Origin: Photobacterium swingsii
Lineage (GTDB): Bacteria > Pseudomonadota > Gammaproteobacteria > Enterobacterales > Vibrionaceae
Reading direction: 5' to 3'
Assembly: GCF_024346715.1 (NCBI RefSeq)
Contig: NZ_AP024852.1
Location: forward strand, 2,232,001-2,296,000
DNA: 64,000 nt
A model generated the notes under the pieces. The model did not search any database and had not been told where the DNA came from. It worked only from the letters and a program-made list of their open reading frames with translations. The translations under genes and the position numbers were made by a program. Shown here one piece after another: positions 28,570-37,580 of the stretch (position 1 is its first letter; every line of letters starts with the position of its first letter).

Positions 28570-29214
28570 ATGAAAAGGTTCACTAGTCTAGTTTTATTGG
28601 CTTTGTGGTTTGTATCTTTTAACAGTCTTGCTGCGAACTTCACACAGCAAACCAATAAAACACAGACACAAGATGTAATAATTAAATACGCATTTAAAGC
28701 TGCAAAACTCGAAAATATAATGGATTATCAATTATTTAAAGATGGTTATTTAGCATATGACCATACGAAAAATAAAAAGAAATCAATTTTAACCATTATT
28801 GACTATAGCAAGCCATCCACACAGAAACGATTCTATGTGATTGATTTGAAAAACAATAAATTACTTTATCATACCTATGTTACCCATGGTGTTAACAGCG
28901 GCGGCAAGGTTGCGAATCGCTTTTCGAACGTAGTAAATTCAAAGCAAACCTCTTTAGGTACTTTTCTTACAGATACCACTTACCAAGGTGGTAATGGCTA
29001 TTCGCTTAAATTGGATGGATTAACAAAAGGGATCAATGATAACGCGCGTCGTCGTTATATTGTTATTCATGGTGCTGACTATGCCAATGAAAGTTTTATT
29101 AAGCGAAACGGTTACTTAGGTCGTAGTTGGGGCTGCCCTGCTCTACCCAAAGCACTTTCAAGATCAATCATTAATACCATTAAAGGCGGAAGTGTTATTT
29201 ACGCTCACGCTTAA
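28570..29214 (+). CDS. L,D-transpeptidase-like catalytic domain protein, exported
   Basis: 214 residues with a signal peptide (about 1-21, 'SFNSLAA'). The C-terminal half carries the YkuD-type active site: H167 in 'YIVIHGADYA' and the nucleophile C189 in 'GRSWGCPALP', preceded by a 'FYVIDLKNNKLLYHTYVTHG' beta-core. The family cross-links or remodels peptidoglycan with 3-3 links, or only shares the fold; this subfamily ('murein L,D-transpeptidase catalytic domain family') is little studied. No LysM or other wall-binding module is present. Strong terminator downstream. Confidence 0.85.
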   Translation: MKRFTSLVLLALWFVSFNSLAANFTQQTNKTQTQDVIIKYAFKAAKLENIMDYQLFKDGYLAYDHTKNKKKSILTIIDYSKPSTQKRFYVIDLKNNKLLYHTYVTHGVNSGGKVANRFSNVVNSKQTSLGTFLTDTTYQGGNGYSLKLDGLTKGINDNARRRYIVIHGADYANESFIKRNGYLGRSWGCPALPKALSRSIINTIKGGSVIYAHA

Positions 29215-29252
29215 TTAAAGAAAACGTCTATTAATTTATAGTATTTTATTTA

Positions 29253-29290
29253 TCATAGAGTTAAGAATCTTAATTAACTCTATGATTTTT
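29253..29290 (+). terminator. Terminator after the L,D-transpeptidase-like gene
   Basis: TCATAGAGTTAA / TTAACTCTATGA 12-bp stem then a T-run. The next gene is convergent, ending 31 bp further. Confidence 0.85.
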
Positions 29291-29320
29291 AAAACAAGTG
29301 GATAAAAGCAAGGTAGAAAA

Positions 29321-31609
29321 TCACTTTCTTGCTTTTGCTCGTGAGACTGCAATTAGACGATTCTCTAAAACCTTTTTCTTAGTATCGCTTGCCTTCCCTA
29401 ACTCTCTAAGTACCCGCGTAATTTCACCGTCTAAATACTTCACAGTTTTCGTTTGAGTTAAAGAACGAATAACCTTTTCAGCATTGGTCGGAATGGGTTG
29501 CTCCAGTGCCCATAAATAACTGTAATCACCACTTCTCGGCGGTGTTTTTTGCACTTCAACAGGGGGGGGTGCCATATCATCAATTCGGCCCACTTTATCG
29601 TAATATTGATGCACCAATTCAGAGCGGTAATAAGGCAGTTCACCTTGCTGGTACAGTGCTTCACCGGCATCAATCGCAATACTGACTTTCGCTTCCGGTA
29701 CAAAAGAGCTTGCACATAAACGCTCACTGTCTTTAGTATTTTCGGTCGTATAAAACACACTTGCAGTTTCTTTTGCTCGTGTCAGAGCAACATACGCTAA
29801 ACGGCGTTCTTCTTCTGTATCAGCGCCAATACTCGCAGCAGAGCGGTTAACATACGGAAAGGCGTCTTTGTCCCAATAAGGCAAATACACATGACGATAC
29901 TCACAACCTTTCGCTCGGAATATTGTCGTAAGCTGCACACCATGCGCCGCTTTCTCGCGTTGATGCACCTGTCCTGTTTGGTGGGTATAGTATTCAAAAT
30001 ACTGTAGTGCTTTGGCACAATTTTGATCCATGGTGTCTAATACAGTTTCAATACTGTCTAAACGTTCGAGCGCCTCTTCAATCTCAGAGCTGGTTGCTTC
30101 TGTTTTCCAAATCCAATTATCTAACAGACTATCTTTTCGGTACTGACGATACACTTCTACCGCTTTAAACGCCCCTTTGCGTTCAATACGAGTTAATAGT
30201 TCTAACCGGTCAATGAAACTATCGAGGTTCGCTTCTTTGACTTGCGCTTTCTGCTTTTCCGCATAACTTAGCCACTGACTGGTTGGCAAAGCAGCTATAG
30301 ACACACACATTGGCTGTAAGACTTTATTTGGTACATAGCAGTGCGGGAAACACATGAGGTTGAATAATAAGCCTGATTTTTGCTGTTCCGTCCCTTCTTT
30401 AAAACGCCCCGTTGTAAATATCATCAGATCCATTAGCAGCCTAACCTCACGGCTATTAGAGAGCACCGAGGGTATCGGCATCTGATAGGGGATCTGCTTA
30501 GAAAGAAAGGCTAGCTCAAAAAGCAAAGCTTGAGACCAACGGCGGACCAAAATAGCAATATCATGGCTTTGAACATCATTCGCAAGATGATCATAAATGG
30601 ATTGCGCAATTTCACCGACCTGACGACCACTCCCCTGAACATGTACATGTGTGTTATCAGGTTTTGCATTAGCGACAGTGATAAAGTCTTGAAAGCGATT
30701 TTTGTTTTGAGCAATCAACTGCCCAGCCGCCAGGGCTAAGGTATGCCCAAAACGGAAGGTATTTGACAGGGTGTAGGTCGTCGCTGGCGCAAAATCACGT
30801 TCAAAATTCAACATGAATTGCGGTGCACTCCCGCGCCACTTGTAAATACACTGGTCAACATCACCCACAGCAATAAGCTGTGCTTGATCGCCCAATAAAG
30901 CCTTCAATAAAGCATATTGCGCGTTGTTGATATCTTGAAACTCGTCAACAACCAGTAAGCGAATCTGATTTTGGTACTGAGCGCGAATAGCTTCTGACTG
31001 TTTCAGCACTTTCACAGATTCAACGAGCCAATCATCAAAAAACAATTTCTTGTGTTGCTTTCTAACTGTTTCAAATTCACGATAAGCATCAAGTATAAAG
31101 CGATATTCGTGATTAATATCTGTCAGATCAAACACTTCTTTTGGCGGCAATAAATAGGCTTTCACTAAGCCTATAAAATTCATCAATAACTCTATCGTTT
31201 TCGGATCTTTAATCAACTGCTGCCGTTGATACGATTTTTCCTGCTGAGCAATGCCCCGAAGGATCTGCTTAGCAAAGCGCTTATCTTGCTCGCCTTCGTT
31301 AAAATCAATCTGATAGCCCGTTTCACGCAAATACCCCGTTTGATTTAAAAACTTCAGACAAAAGCTATGGAAAGTATGAACAGGAACATCCTGCATAACG
31401 CCCGATGCTTGCAGTTTTTGTTTGAAATCAGACCGAATATCTTTGTTAAACATCAGAACGAGCATTGAATTAGCTGAAATAGATTCCAGCTTTTGCCCAA
31501 TCAAGCCAACTAAGGTCGTTGTTTTCCCGGTGCCCGCACCCGCGATACACACAGCATTACCATCTTGGTGCTGAATAAAAGCATCTTGTTCTGAAGTAAA
31601 GGTCGTCAT
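29321..31609 (-). CDS. UvrD/Rep-family superfamily 1 DNA helicase
   Basis: 762 residues. Helicase motifs: Q-motif 'FTSEQDAFI', Walker A 'AGAGTGKTTT' (23-32), 'VHTFHSFCLKFL', motif II 'VVDEFQDINNAQY', motif III 'AVGDVDQCIYKWRGS', motif IV 'LSNTFRFGH', motif V 'QLTTIFRAKGCEYRHVYLP' and motif VI 'ERRLAYVALTRAKE'. It should unwind DNA 3' to 5'. The sequence is diverged from UvrD, Rep and RecB, and the motif VI region is followed by a 150-residue tail rich in Pro/Lys/Arg, so it is probably an accessory helicase rather than the housekeeping enzyme. It may be co-transcribed with nothing else. Confidence 0.88.
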   Translation of the reverse strand: MTTFTSEQDAFIQHQDGNAVCIAGAGTGKTTTLVGLIGQKLESISANSMLVLMFNKDIRSDFKQKLQASGVMQDVPVHTFHSFCLKFLNQTGYLRETGYQIDFNEGEQDKRFAKQILRGIAQQEKSYQRQQLIKDPKTIELLMNFIGLVKAYLLPPKEVFDLTDINHEYRFILDAYREFETVRKQHKKLFFDDWLVESVKVLKQSEAIRAQYQNQIRLLVVDEFQDINNAQYALLKALLGDQAQLIAVGDVDQCIYKWRGSAPQFMLNFERDFAPATTYTLSNTFRFGHTLALAAGQLIAQNKNRFQDFITVANAKPDNTHVHVQGSGRQVGEIAQSIYDHLANDVQSHDIAILVRRWSQALLFELAFLSKQIPYQMPIPSVLSNSREVRLLMDLMIFTTGRFKEGTEQQKSGLLFNLMCFPHCYVPNKVLQPMCVSIAALPTSQWLSYAEKQKAQVKEANLDSFIDRLELLTRIERKGAFKAVEVYRQYRKDSLLDNWIWKTEATSSEIEEALERLDSIETVLDTMDQNCAKALQYFEYYTHQTGQVHQREKAAHGVQLTTIFRAKGCEYRHVYLPYWDKDAFPYVNRSAASIGADTEEERRLAYVALTRAKETASVFYTTENTKDSERLCASSFVPEAKVSIAIDAGEALYQQGELPYYRSELVHQYYDKVGRIDDMAPPPVEVQKTPPRSGDYSYLWALEQPIPTNAEKVIRSLTQTKTVKYLDGEITRVLRELGKASDTKKKVLENRLIAVSRAKARK

Positions 31610-31669
31610 AATTCTAACAGGCTAAAAAATATGACCGCAATTTTGCCATAAATTGTGAAATTAATGGAT

Positions 31670-31828
31670 TTAATCCACCTTCTCCCTATGCTTCTGGTTA
31701 GTTTTTGCTCGTCGGCAACGTTCAGAACAATACTTCACGTCTTGCCAGCAACGCTTCCATTTTTTACGCCAACTAAAAGGCTTTAAACAAACAGCGCACG
31801 GTTTTGTTGGCAGGTTAGTCTTTTTCAT
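31670..31828 (-). CDS. DUF2256 small Cys-rich protein
   Basis: 52 residues from the ATG at 31828; the longer frame to 31879 adds residues unlike the family. Cysteines C11, C14, C27, C34 and C38 ('PCAVCLKPFSWRKKW', 'CWQDVKYCSERCRRAK') suggest a zinc knuckle and match DUF2256 proteins, found next to photolyase or deoxyribodipyrimidine genes in some bacteria; function unknown. It precedes the helicase gene on the same strand by 60 bp. Confidence 0.8.
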   Translation of the reverse strand: MKKTNLPTKPCAVCLKPFSWRKKWKRCWQDVKYCSERCRRAKTNQKHREKVD

Positions 31829-31915
31829 CAGAGGCCTTATTGATAATAAAGAAAGTAAATGTGATCGCCATATCAACACCTTTCGTAGATTAAGGACCAG
31901 ACGGGAGGAAGTATT

Positions 31916-32635
31916 ATGAAAGCTTGGTTGAAAGTTTGTTTATTTGCACTTGCAGCAGCCTTTATTACTGGATGTAACGATGACGATGATTCATCAATGA
32001 CTCCAACTGAGGCACAACTTCGTGTAGTACATGGTTCGGCTGATGCGCCAGCCGTCGATATTCTCGTAAATGATGCTGCAGCCTTTACTAATAAAAGCTT
32101 CAAAGACGTAACCGAATACGCCATGTTGCCACCAGCCACTTACAATGTAAAAGTCGTTGGAGCAGGCACCACTACAGCTGTGTTTGAGGCTGATATACCA
32201 GTCGAAGCAAATAAAAAATACAGTGCGATTGCGTTAGATAAATTCACAGGAGGTACAGGGCCATTCACCGTCATCTTGCTTGAAGATAACGTAGAAGTAA
32301 AAGATGACATGGCACAGTTACGGTTGATCCACGGTTCGGCGTTTGCAAACGATGCTTCCACAGCTGGTGTCGATATTTATGTCACGGCACCACAAGCCGA
32401 TATCACGAATTTAACACCGAATGTATCAGCCCTAGTATTTAAGAAAGACACTGGCTATGTCGCGCTACCAGCAGGCCAATACGAGGTGTCACTAACCCCA
32501 ACTGGAACGAAAACTGTGGTTAAAATGGTGACGATAGATTTGGAGAATGGCAAAGTTTATAACGCAATTGCCTCTGACACGGACGCTAACTTTGCGGCAG
32601 TAGATTTGATTTTATTGGACGCATTTGTTGAATAA
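31916..32635 (+). CDS. DUF4397-domain lipoprotein
   Basis: 239 residues. A lipoprotein signal with lipobox 'FITGC' (C20), followed by an acidic 'NDDDDSS' stretch. Two DUF4397 repeats follow: 'LRVVHGSADAPAVDILVND' and 'LRLIHGSAFANDASTAGVDIY', each ending in a beta-rich 'PATYNVKV'/'PAGQYEVSL' segment. These are beta-sandwich surface domains of unknown ligand. Outer-membrane location is likely because +2 is Asn, not Asp. It is a single gene with its own terminator. Confidence 0.85.
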   Translation: MKAWLKVCLFALAAAFITGCNDDDDSSMTPTEAQLRVVHGSADAPAVDILVNDAAAFTNKSFKDVTEYAMLPPATYNVKVVGAGTTTAVFEADIPVEANKKYSAIALDKFTGGTGPFTVILLEDNVEVKDDMAQLRLIHGSAFANDASTAGVDIYVTAPQADITNLTPNVSALVFKKDTGYVALPAGQYEVSLTPTGTKTVVKMVTIDLENGKVYNAIASDTDANFAAVDLILLDAFVE

Positions 32636-32668
32636 TCCTTTATCCAAACCTTATTCCTACAAACAAAA

Positions 32669-32693
32669 AACAGCCCGTGATGGGCTGTTTTGA
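32669..32693. terminator. Terminator after the DUF4397 lipoprotein gene
   Basis: AACAGCCC-gtgat-GGGCTGTT with A-run before and T-run after; works for both strands (the beta-barrel gene is convergent). Confidence 0.88.
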
Positions 32694-32774
32694 TTATGCC
32701 TTAATACCCATTCAATTTGCACAGGGACAAATAGTAAGCGTAAAGCATGGCAAGCTAGTCACTAGCCCGTTTCA

Positions 32775-33326
32775 TTAGAAGCTGTATTGTACACCTAGGC
32801 TAACAGCTTCTTTAGATACTTTTGCATCACCATCTTTGTATTTACCGTAGTGACCCACTTCAGTGGTAAGAGCGATTTGCTCTGTCACTTTGTATTTAGC
32901 ACCAACACCGTAAGAAAGGCCTTTCAGTGATACTTTTTCTTTGTGGCCGTTAGCTTCTAAAGATACTTTACCGTATGAGTAACCAGCAAGGCCGTATACA
33001 GAGAAAGAGTCAGTAATTGGGTAGCTAGCCAATGCGTAAGCACCCACATTGTATTTTTCTTTAGCTTTTAGCTCTGTGCTACCAGCATTGTATTTACCGT
33101 TCTTAACGCCCATACCTGCACGGCCTTCTACCGAGAAGTATTCGTTAACTTCGTAACCTACTTTACCATTGATTGAACCAAGCTTAGTCTTTTGCTTGTC
33201 ACCGTTACCTTTCATTGTTTGTTGCTGTAGTTGTAAGTCACCACCTACATATAGACCTTCTGCTTGTGCAGCTGTCGCACCAAAACCGATAGTAGAAACG
33301 ATTGCTAAGGCTAATAACTTTTTCAT
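32775..33326 (-). CDS. Small outer-membrane beta-barrel protein (OmpX/Ail-like porin family)
   Basis: 183 residues from the ATG at 33326, which has GGAG five bases upstream; an upstream in-frame start at 33371 has none. Signal peptide cleaved after 'ATAAQA'. The mature protein shows eight amphipathic strands ('GLYVGGDLQLQQQ', 'NGKVGYEVNEYFSVEGRAGMG', 'YNVGAYALASYPITDSFSVYGLAGYSYG', 'LSYGVGAKYKVTEQIAL') and ends 'VSLGVQYSF' with terminal Phe, the BAM signal. Likely an eight-stranded barrel of adhesion or structural type. Conserved in vibrios; exact role unknown. Confidence 0.88.
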   Translation of the reverse strand: MKKLLALAIVSTIGFGATAAQAEGLYVGGDLQLQQQTMKGNGDKQKTKLGSINGKVGYEVNEYFSVEGRAGMGVKNGKYNAGSTELKAKEKYNVGAYALASYPITDSFSVYGLAGYSYGKVSLEANGHKEKVSLKGLSYGVGAKYKVTEQIALTTEVGHYGKYKDGDAKVSKEAVSLGVQYSF

Positions 33327-33919
33327 GATAGCTCCATGTATATAATGTCGTTTTATCATCATTTGAAACAATATTTAAATCTTGTTTCGAACGCTGTTTT
33401 ATTTGATGGAGTGAAATTTACTTGAGTTCCTGATGCTTGTAAATAGCAAAATCCAAATTAATCAAACATTGTTTTATTGTGGTAATAAAAAACAAACACT
33501 TAGCATTAAAAATAATTTAACCTTGTGTATTTGCTCTAATTTTAAATAATCCTTTATGGATTTAACTAAATAAATAGCCACTATCAATCAAAACAAATAA
33601 ATACATCGCATCTATATTAGTTACCTGTTATTTAGTCGACGTTAGCCACTTTTCAATTAAAAGCTACGATTTTTAAATACCATGTCTTTGCTTCACCTCG
33701 GTACAGATCGGATAGGTCATCAATGCTGTTAGCTCTCACAGTCATTTCACCAACAGCTTTCTCTTTGCTTACCAATAAGGCAAACGTTTGCTTTTTTACT
33801 GGCAGAGTCTCCAACTTCTGGTATGATCCACACAGAAACAGGCAGTTGCCCTTCACAAGTACCCACAATAAGTGAGTACTTGTGCTTTCATCGCATTAAT
33901 ATGAAATAGGAATTTCGCC
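33327..33919. other. Divergent intergenic region, beta-barrel gene and purC
   Basis: 593 bp. The left part is very A+T-rich and should hold the promoter of the beta-barrel gene. The right part holds the purC regulatory region: a PurR operator at 33778-33793 and a TATGAT box at 33822-33827. A 71-codon minus-strand ORF at 33653-33868 spans the operator and is judged spurious. Confidence 0.6.
33778..33793. promoter_or_regulatory. PurR operator upstream of purC
   Basis: AGGCAAACGTTTGCTT matches the PurR consensus ACGCAAACGTTTGCGT at 13 of 16 positions, including the CAAACGTTTG core palindrome. It is 127 bp before the purC ATG and about 30 bp before a TATGAT -10-like box (33822-33827). PurR with hypoxanthine or guanine would repress purC, as in E. 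coli. Confidence 0.8.
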
Positions 33920-35023
33920 ATGAGCCTCGCTGATCAAGTTCTTGCTGTAAATAATGACCTTCCAATCCGTACTGACAAACCCGTGCACAGCGGTAAAGTT
34001 CGTTCGGTATATTGGTTAACTGAAGAAGACAGCCAGCGTCTGATTAAGGAAAAAGGCTATAACGTAAAGCCTGATGCTCCATTAGCTATTATGGTTATCA
34101 GTGACCGTATCTCAGCTTTTGACTGTATCTGGCACGGCGAAGGTGGTATGAAAGGCGTACCTGGTAAAGGTGCAGCGCTTAACGCCATTTCAAATCACTG
34201 GTTTAAATTATTCCGCGACAATGGCTTAGCCGATAGCCATATTTTAGACATTCCCCACCCTTTCATTTGGATCGTCCAAAAAGCAAAGCCTGTTATGATT
34301 GAAGCTATTTGCCGCCAATACATTACGGGCTCTATGTGGCGTTCATACGAGAAAGGCGAACGTGAATTCTGTGGTATTGAAGTACCAGAAGGCTTAACGC
34401 GTGACCAAAAGCTACCAGAATTACTGATCACCCCTTCAACAAAAGGCATTTTAGAGAATGTCCCCGGCGTTCCTGCGGTTGATGATGTAAATATAACCCG
34501 TAAAAATATTGAAGATAACTTTGCAGCCTTCAATTTCAAATCTGCCGATGATATTGCGTATTACGAGAAGCTATTAAAAGAAGGCTTTGATGTGATCAGT
34601 GGTGAACTTGAAAAGCTGGGTCAAATCTTCGTTGATACTAAATTTGAATTTGGTTATGTGGAAGACGCACAAGGTAACGAAAAACTGATCTATATGGATG
34701 AAGTGGGTACACCTGATTCTTCACGTATTTGGGAAGAGTCTTCTTATCGTGACGGTAAAATTGTCGAAAACTCAAAAGAAGGTTTCCGCCAATTCCTGCT
34801 TAACTACTTCCCTGATGCCGACATCCTACTTAACAAAGATCGTATGGACGAGCGTTTTGCCCTTGCCCGCGATAACGAGCTGCCAGAAAGTGCATTAATG
34901 GCGTTATCAAAAACCTACACAGATATCGCAGAAAAAGTAACGGGTGAGAAAATTGTGCTTAGTCAAAATCCTAAAGCCGAAATCGTCGCGATCCTTCGTG
35001 AGCAATACGGCTTGATTGATTAA
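33920..35023 (+). CDS. purC: PurC, SAICAR synthase
   Basis: 367 residues, the long form of phosphoribosylaminoimidazole-succinocarboxamide synthase. Motifs: '[17 protein letters not shown]', '[18 protein letters not shown]', '[20 protein letters not shown]', '[12 protein letters not shown]' and '[18 protein letters not shown]'. It joins aspartate to CAIR with ATP in purine synthesis. AAATAGGAATTTCGCC is the ribosome site. The PurR box upstream supports this assignment. The strongest alternative, the short 237-residue E. coli type, is excluded by length and sequence. Confidence 0.95.
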   Translation: MSLADQVLAVNNDLPIRTDKPVHSGKVRSVYWLTEEDSQRLIKEKGYNVKPDAPLAIMVISDRISAFDCIWHGEGGMKGVPGKGAALNAISNHWFKLFRDNGLADSHILDIPHPFIWIVQKAKPVMIEAICRQYITGSMWRSYEKGEREFCGIEVPEGLTRDQKLPELLITPSTKGILENVPGVPAVDDVNITRKNIEDNFAAFNFKSADDIAYYEKLLKEGFDVISGELEKLGQIFVDTKFEFGYVEDAQGNEKLIYMDEVGTPDSSRIWEESSYRDGKIVENSKEGFRQFLLNYFPDADILLNKDRMDERFALARDNELPESALMALSKTYTDIAEKVTGEKIVLSQNPKAEIVAILREQYGLID

Positions 35024-35059
35024 GCGTTAACAATCATCACTGTAACTGAATAGATACCA

Positions 35060-35088
35060 AAAGGGCTGCAGTACGCAGCCCTTTCTTA
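35060..35088. terminator. Bidirectional terminator between purC and the cobalamin operon
   Basis: AAAGGGCTGC-agtac-GCAGCCCTTT then TCTT; preceded by A-rich sequence. It sits between the convergent ends of purC and the last cobalamin gene. Confidence 0.88.
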
Positions 35089-35106
35089 TTACATTCATTA
35101 CACCAT

Positions 35107-36447
35107 TCACGCTACTTTTCGCGTAAACAACCACACCACGACATCAGGGTTCGAAGGAAAATACCAATGGATATAAGACGCTGTAGTTGCCCCTTTCGTC
35201 CACACAGGATCTGTCTTACGACCATACTGACTAACAGGTTGCGTTAACACTTCTTCCTCTGATGTGGTCATTGAATAATGGAAGGTATGTCCACGCAATG
35301 TGCCGAGAGCAAAGGCTGCTTCAACTATGCCTAATGCTGCCAGTTTAGACTGCATTGTCGAGTGTGCATTTAACACCCCACACATAGAAACGGGGAAGGA
35401 AAGGCAAGATGATTCTGCTTCTGATGCTACCGCCGCTGTTAACGTTTTATTGAGATAAAGCATACCACCGCACTCTGCGACACATGGTTTACCTTGTTGA
35501 ACATGCTGCTGTATTTGCGCAATGAGTACCTGATTAGCATGTAATGCATCAAGGTGAAGTTCTGGGTAGCCGCCCGGTAAATATAAAGCATCACAGCGCG
35601 GTAAATCGGCGTCTGTGAGGGGAGAAAAGTAAACCAGATCAGCGCCCAAAGCTTCTAAAAGCTCAAGGTTTGCCTGATACAAAAACAGAAAAGCGTTATC
35701 TTTTGCAACCGCAATTGTCACACCAGAAAGTGCTGTTTTTTGAGCGCCCGTGACAGTATTTGGATCATCATGTAGCTCAAACTGGATTGGCTTAGGTAAA
35801 GGCACATCACTACTAGCAGCTATCACATTGGCTGCATGATCTAATCTTGCTTCTATATCTTCCAACTCGCTGGCCTGCACCAAGCCTAAGTGACGCTCAG
35901 GTAAAGCTAAATCCATGTCTTTTGGTAACCAACCACAGAATGTCAGCGGTGACCGCAAACTTTCTTGCAGCATTTCAGCGTGGCGCTCAGAACCAACGCG
36001 GTTTGCAATCACACCAAACACATCAACATCCTGACGGTAGCTGGCTAACCCATGTGCAATCGCACCAAAAGTTTGGGCCATTGCACCAGCATCAATCACG
36101 GCTAAAATAGGGATGCCAAAAGCTGCGGCAATATCTGCACTAGAGCACTGGCCATCAAACATTCCCATCACGCCTTCAATCAAGATCAAATCCGCTTCTT
36201 GCGATGCTTGAGCCAGTATATTGCGACAATGCGCTTCACCACACATCCAAAAGTCCAATTGGTAAACAGGCGCTTTAGAAGCTAAAGCCAAAAACTGCGG
36301 ATCAATAAAATCAGGGCCTGTTTTAAATACCCGTACCTTTTTGCCTTGCAGCGTAAAGTAACGCGCCAATGCAGCAACAACAGTGGTTTTCCCTGTGCCT
36401 GATGCCGGTGCTGCCACGACCAGCGCGGGGCATGAATATGAACTCAT
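35107..36447 (-). CDS. cbiA: CbiA/CobB, cobyrinate a,c-diamide synthase
   Basis: 446 residues. N-terminal dethiobiotin-synthetase-like ATP domain with P-loop 'APASGTGKTTVVAALA', 'FKTGPDFIDPQFL' and 'LILIEGVMGMFDG'; C-terminal class I glutaminase with nucleophile Cys in 'GKPCVAECGGMLYL' and a 'GHTFHYS' histidine. It amidates side chains a and c of cobyrinate using glutamine and ATP. It is the last gene of the operon and overlaps cobD by 4 bases. Confidence 0.93.
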   Translation of the reverse strand: MSSYSCPALVVAAPASGTGKTTVVAALARYFTLQGKKVRVFKTGPDFIDPQFLALASKAPVYQLDFWMCGEAHCRNILAQASQEADLILIEGVMGMFDGQCSSADIAAAFGIPILAVIDAGAMAQTFGAIAHGLASYRQDVDVFGVIANRVGSERHAEMLQESLRSPLTFCGWLPKDMDLALPERHLGLVQASELEDIEARLDHAANVIAASSDVPLPKPIQFELHDDPNTVTGAQKTALSGVTIAVAKDNAFLFLYQANLELLEALGADLVYFSPLTDADLPRCDALYLPGGYPELHLDALHANQVLIAQIQQHVQQGKPCVAECGGMLYLNKTLTAAVASEAESSCLSFPVSMCGVLNAHSTMQSKLAALGIVEAAFALGTLRGHTFHYSMTTSEEEVLTQPVSQYGRKTDPVWTKGATTASYIHWYFPSNPDVVVWLFTRKVA

Positions 36448-37538
36448 TGATTGTCCTTAATATGGGTTAATACTGTGTTTACTCGCTGCAAGTCAGCATC
36501 ATTGTGTGGCAAACCAAATCGAATAGCATGTTTTTCATCGCACAGTCGCACCAGCACACCTTGTTTGGCTAGGGCTTGATGCCACCAAGCCGCATCTGGA
36601 ATCTGAACCGTATGAAACAATATCCCGCTGGTCATTCTTACTTCAGCGGCGTTATCTTTGTTAGAAAAATGCAGAGACAACACTTGGTGTAATTTATCTG
36701 CCATGGCACAGATTCGTTCACAGGTTTGCTGCTGCCAAAATGTATCCGCTAATGCCTGCTGCAAAACATAGCGGCTGGGGCCAGCAACAGTCCACGGGCC
36801 AAGTAATGCCTGTAGCTGCTCTAACACCTTAGGTTGAGCATTTACAAAGCCAACCCGCGCCCCAGCTAAACCAAAGAACTTTCCGACAGAGCGCAATACA
36901 ACACAGTTATTAAGGGGCGTTTCAGCGGAAGCATTAGAATGCAAAAGTGAATGTTCTGACGTGAGATCCATAAAGGCCTCATCAACCACCAGCCATCCAC
37001 CTCGTTGAGCCAATGCTTGTTGCCACAGGTGTAGCTTATTGGCTGGAACATAATGTCCCGTTGGGTTATTCGGGTTAATCACCACCAGTACATCAGTGCT
37101 ATCTAGCAACTCAGTGGATGGCTCATCATGATAAAAAGCCAAAGAGATATTAACCGTAGGAAATTGCGTTAACACTTTTCGCCAAGCCTGCTCATGCTCT
37201 TTATAACCCACCTGTGGTAGCGCGATCTGAATGTCTTTTTTGCAGCTCCCTTCGCCTTCGCAATCACTTTCAATCAATGACGATAGGATCACACGGGGAA
37301 GCGCCATAATAGCGGCTTGGCTACCTGCGACAGGCAAGAGTGATTCACAACCGTAATATTGCTGCGCAACTTCCATTAAACCATCGTCATCTTCAGGCAG
37401 ACGATTCCATACATGCGCTGGGATATGGCTGATAGGATATGTCCAAGGGCTAACGCCAGTAGAGAGATCAACCCATTCTTCTAGTGGCCGTTGATACAAA
37501 GACGCATACTCACGTAACTTTCCACCATGATTCAACAT
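36444..37538 (-). CDS. cobD: CobD/CobC-type L-threonine-O-3-phosphate decarboxylase
   Basis: 364 residues, a fold-type I PLP enzyme of the aminotransferase class. 'HGGKLREYASLY' and 'WVDLSTGVSPWTYP' are typical of the family; the substrate-face 'NPNNPTGHY' motif and the PLP lysine in 'LRSVGKFFGLAGARVGF' are intact. It makes (R)-1-amino-2-propanol phosphate, the linker of the nucleotide loop. Overlap with cbiA (ATGA) shows coupling. The next upstream gene, cbiB, attaches this product to cobyrate. Confidence 0.9.
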   Translation of the reverse strand: MLNHGGKLREYASLYQRPLEEWVDLSTGVSPWTYPISHIPAHVWNRLPEDDDGLMEVAQQYYGCESLLPVAGSQAAIMALPRVILSSLIESDCEGEGSCKKDIQIALPQVGYKEHEQAWRKVLTQFPTVNISLAFYHDEPSTELLDSTDVLVVINPNNPTGHYVPANKLHLWQQALAQRGGWLVVDEAFMDLTSEHSLLHSNASAETPLNNCVVLRSVGKFFGLAGARVGFVNAQPKVLEQLQALLGPWTVAGPSRYVLQQALADTFWQQQTCERICAMADKLHQVLSLHFSNKDNAAEVRMTSGILFHTVQIPDAAWWHQALAKQGVLVRLCDEKHAIRFGLPHNDADLQRVNTVLTHIKDNQ

Positions 37539-37580
37539 GTTTTACTACTCATAAATAATCTCGATTGGGCTCTATAGCCT

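Noticed and set aside
29560..29572. Run of about eight G in the helicase gene, possible phase-variable tract
   Set aside because: It encodes a Pro-Pro-Pro in a linker, the frame is intact, and housekeeping-like helicases are not typical phase-variable genes. Single observation, no support.
33653..33868. 71-codon minus-strand ORF upstream of purC
   Set aside because: It runs across the PurR operator and the probable purC promoter, has no good ribosome site, and shows no recognisable domain.
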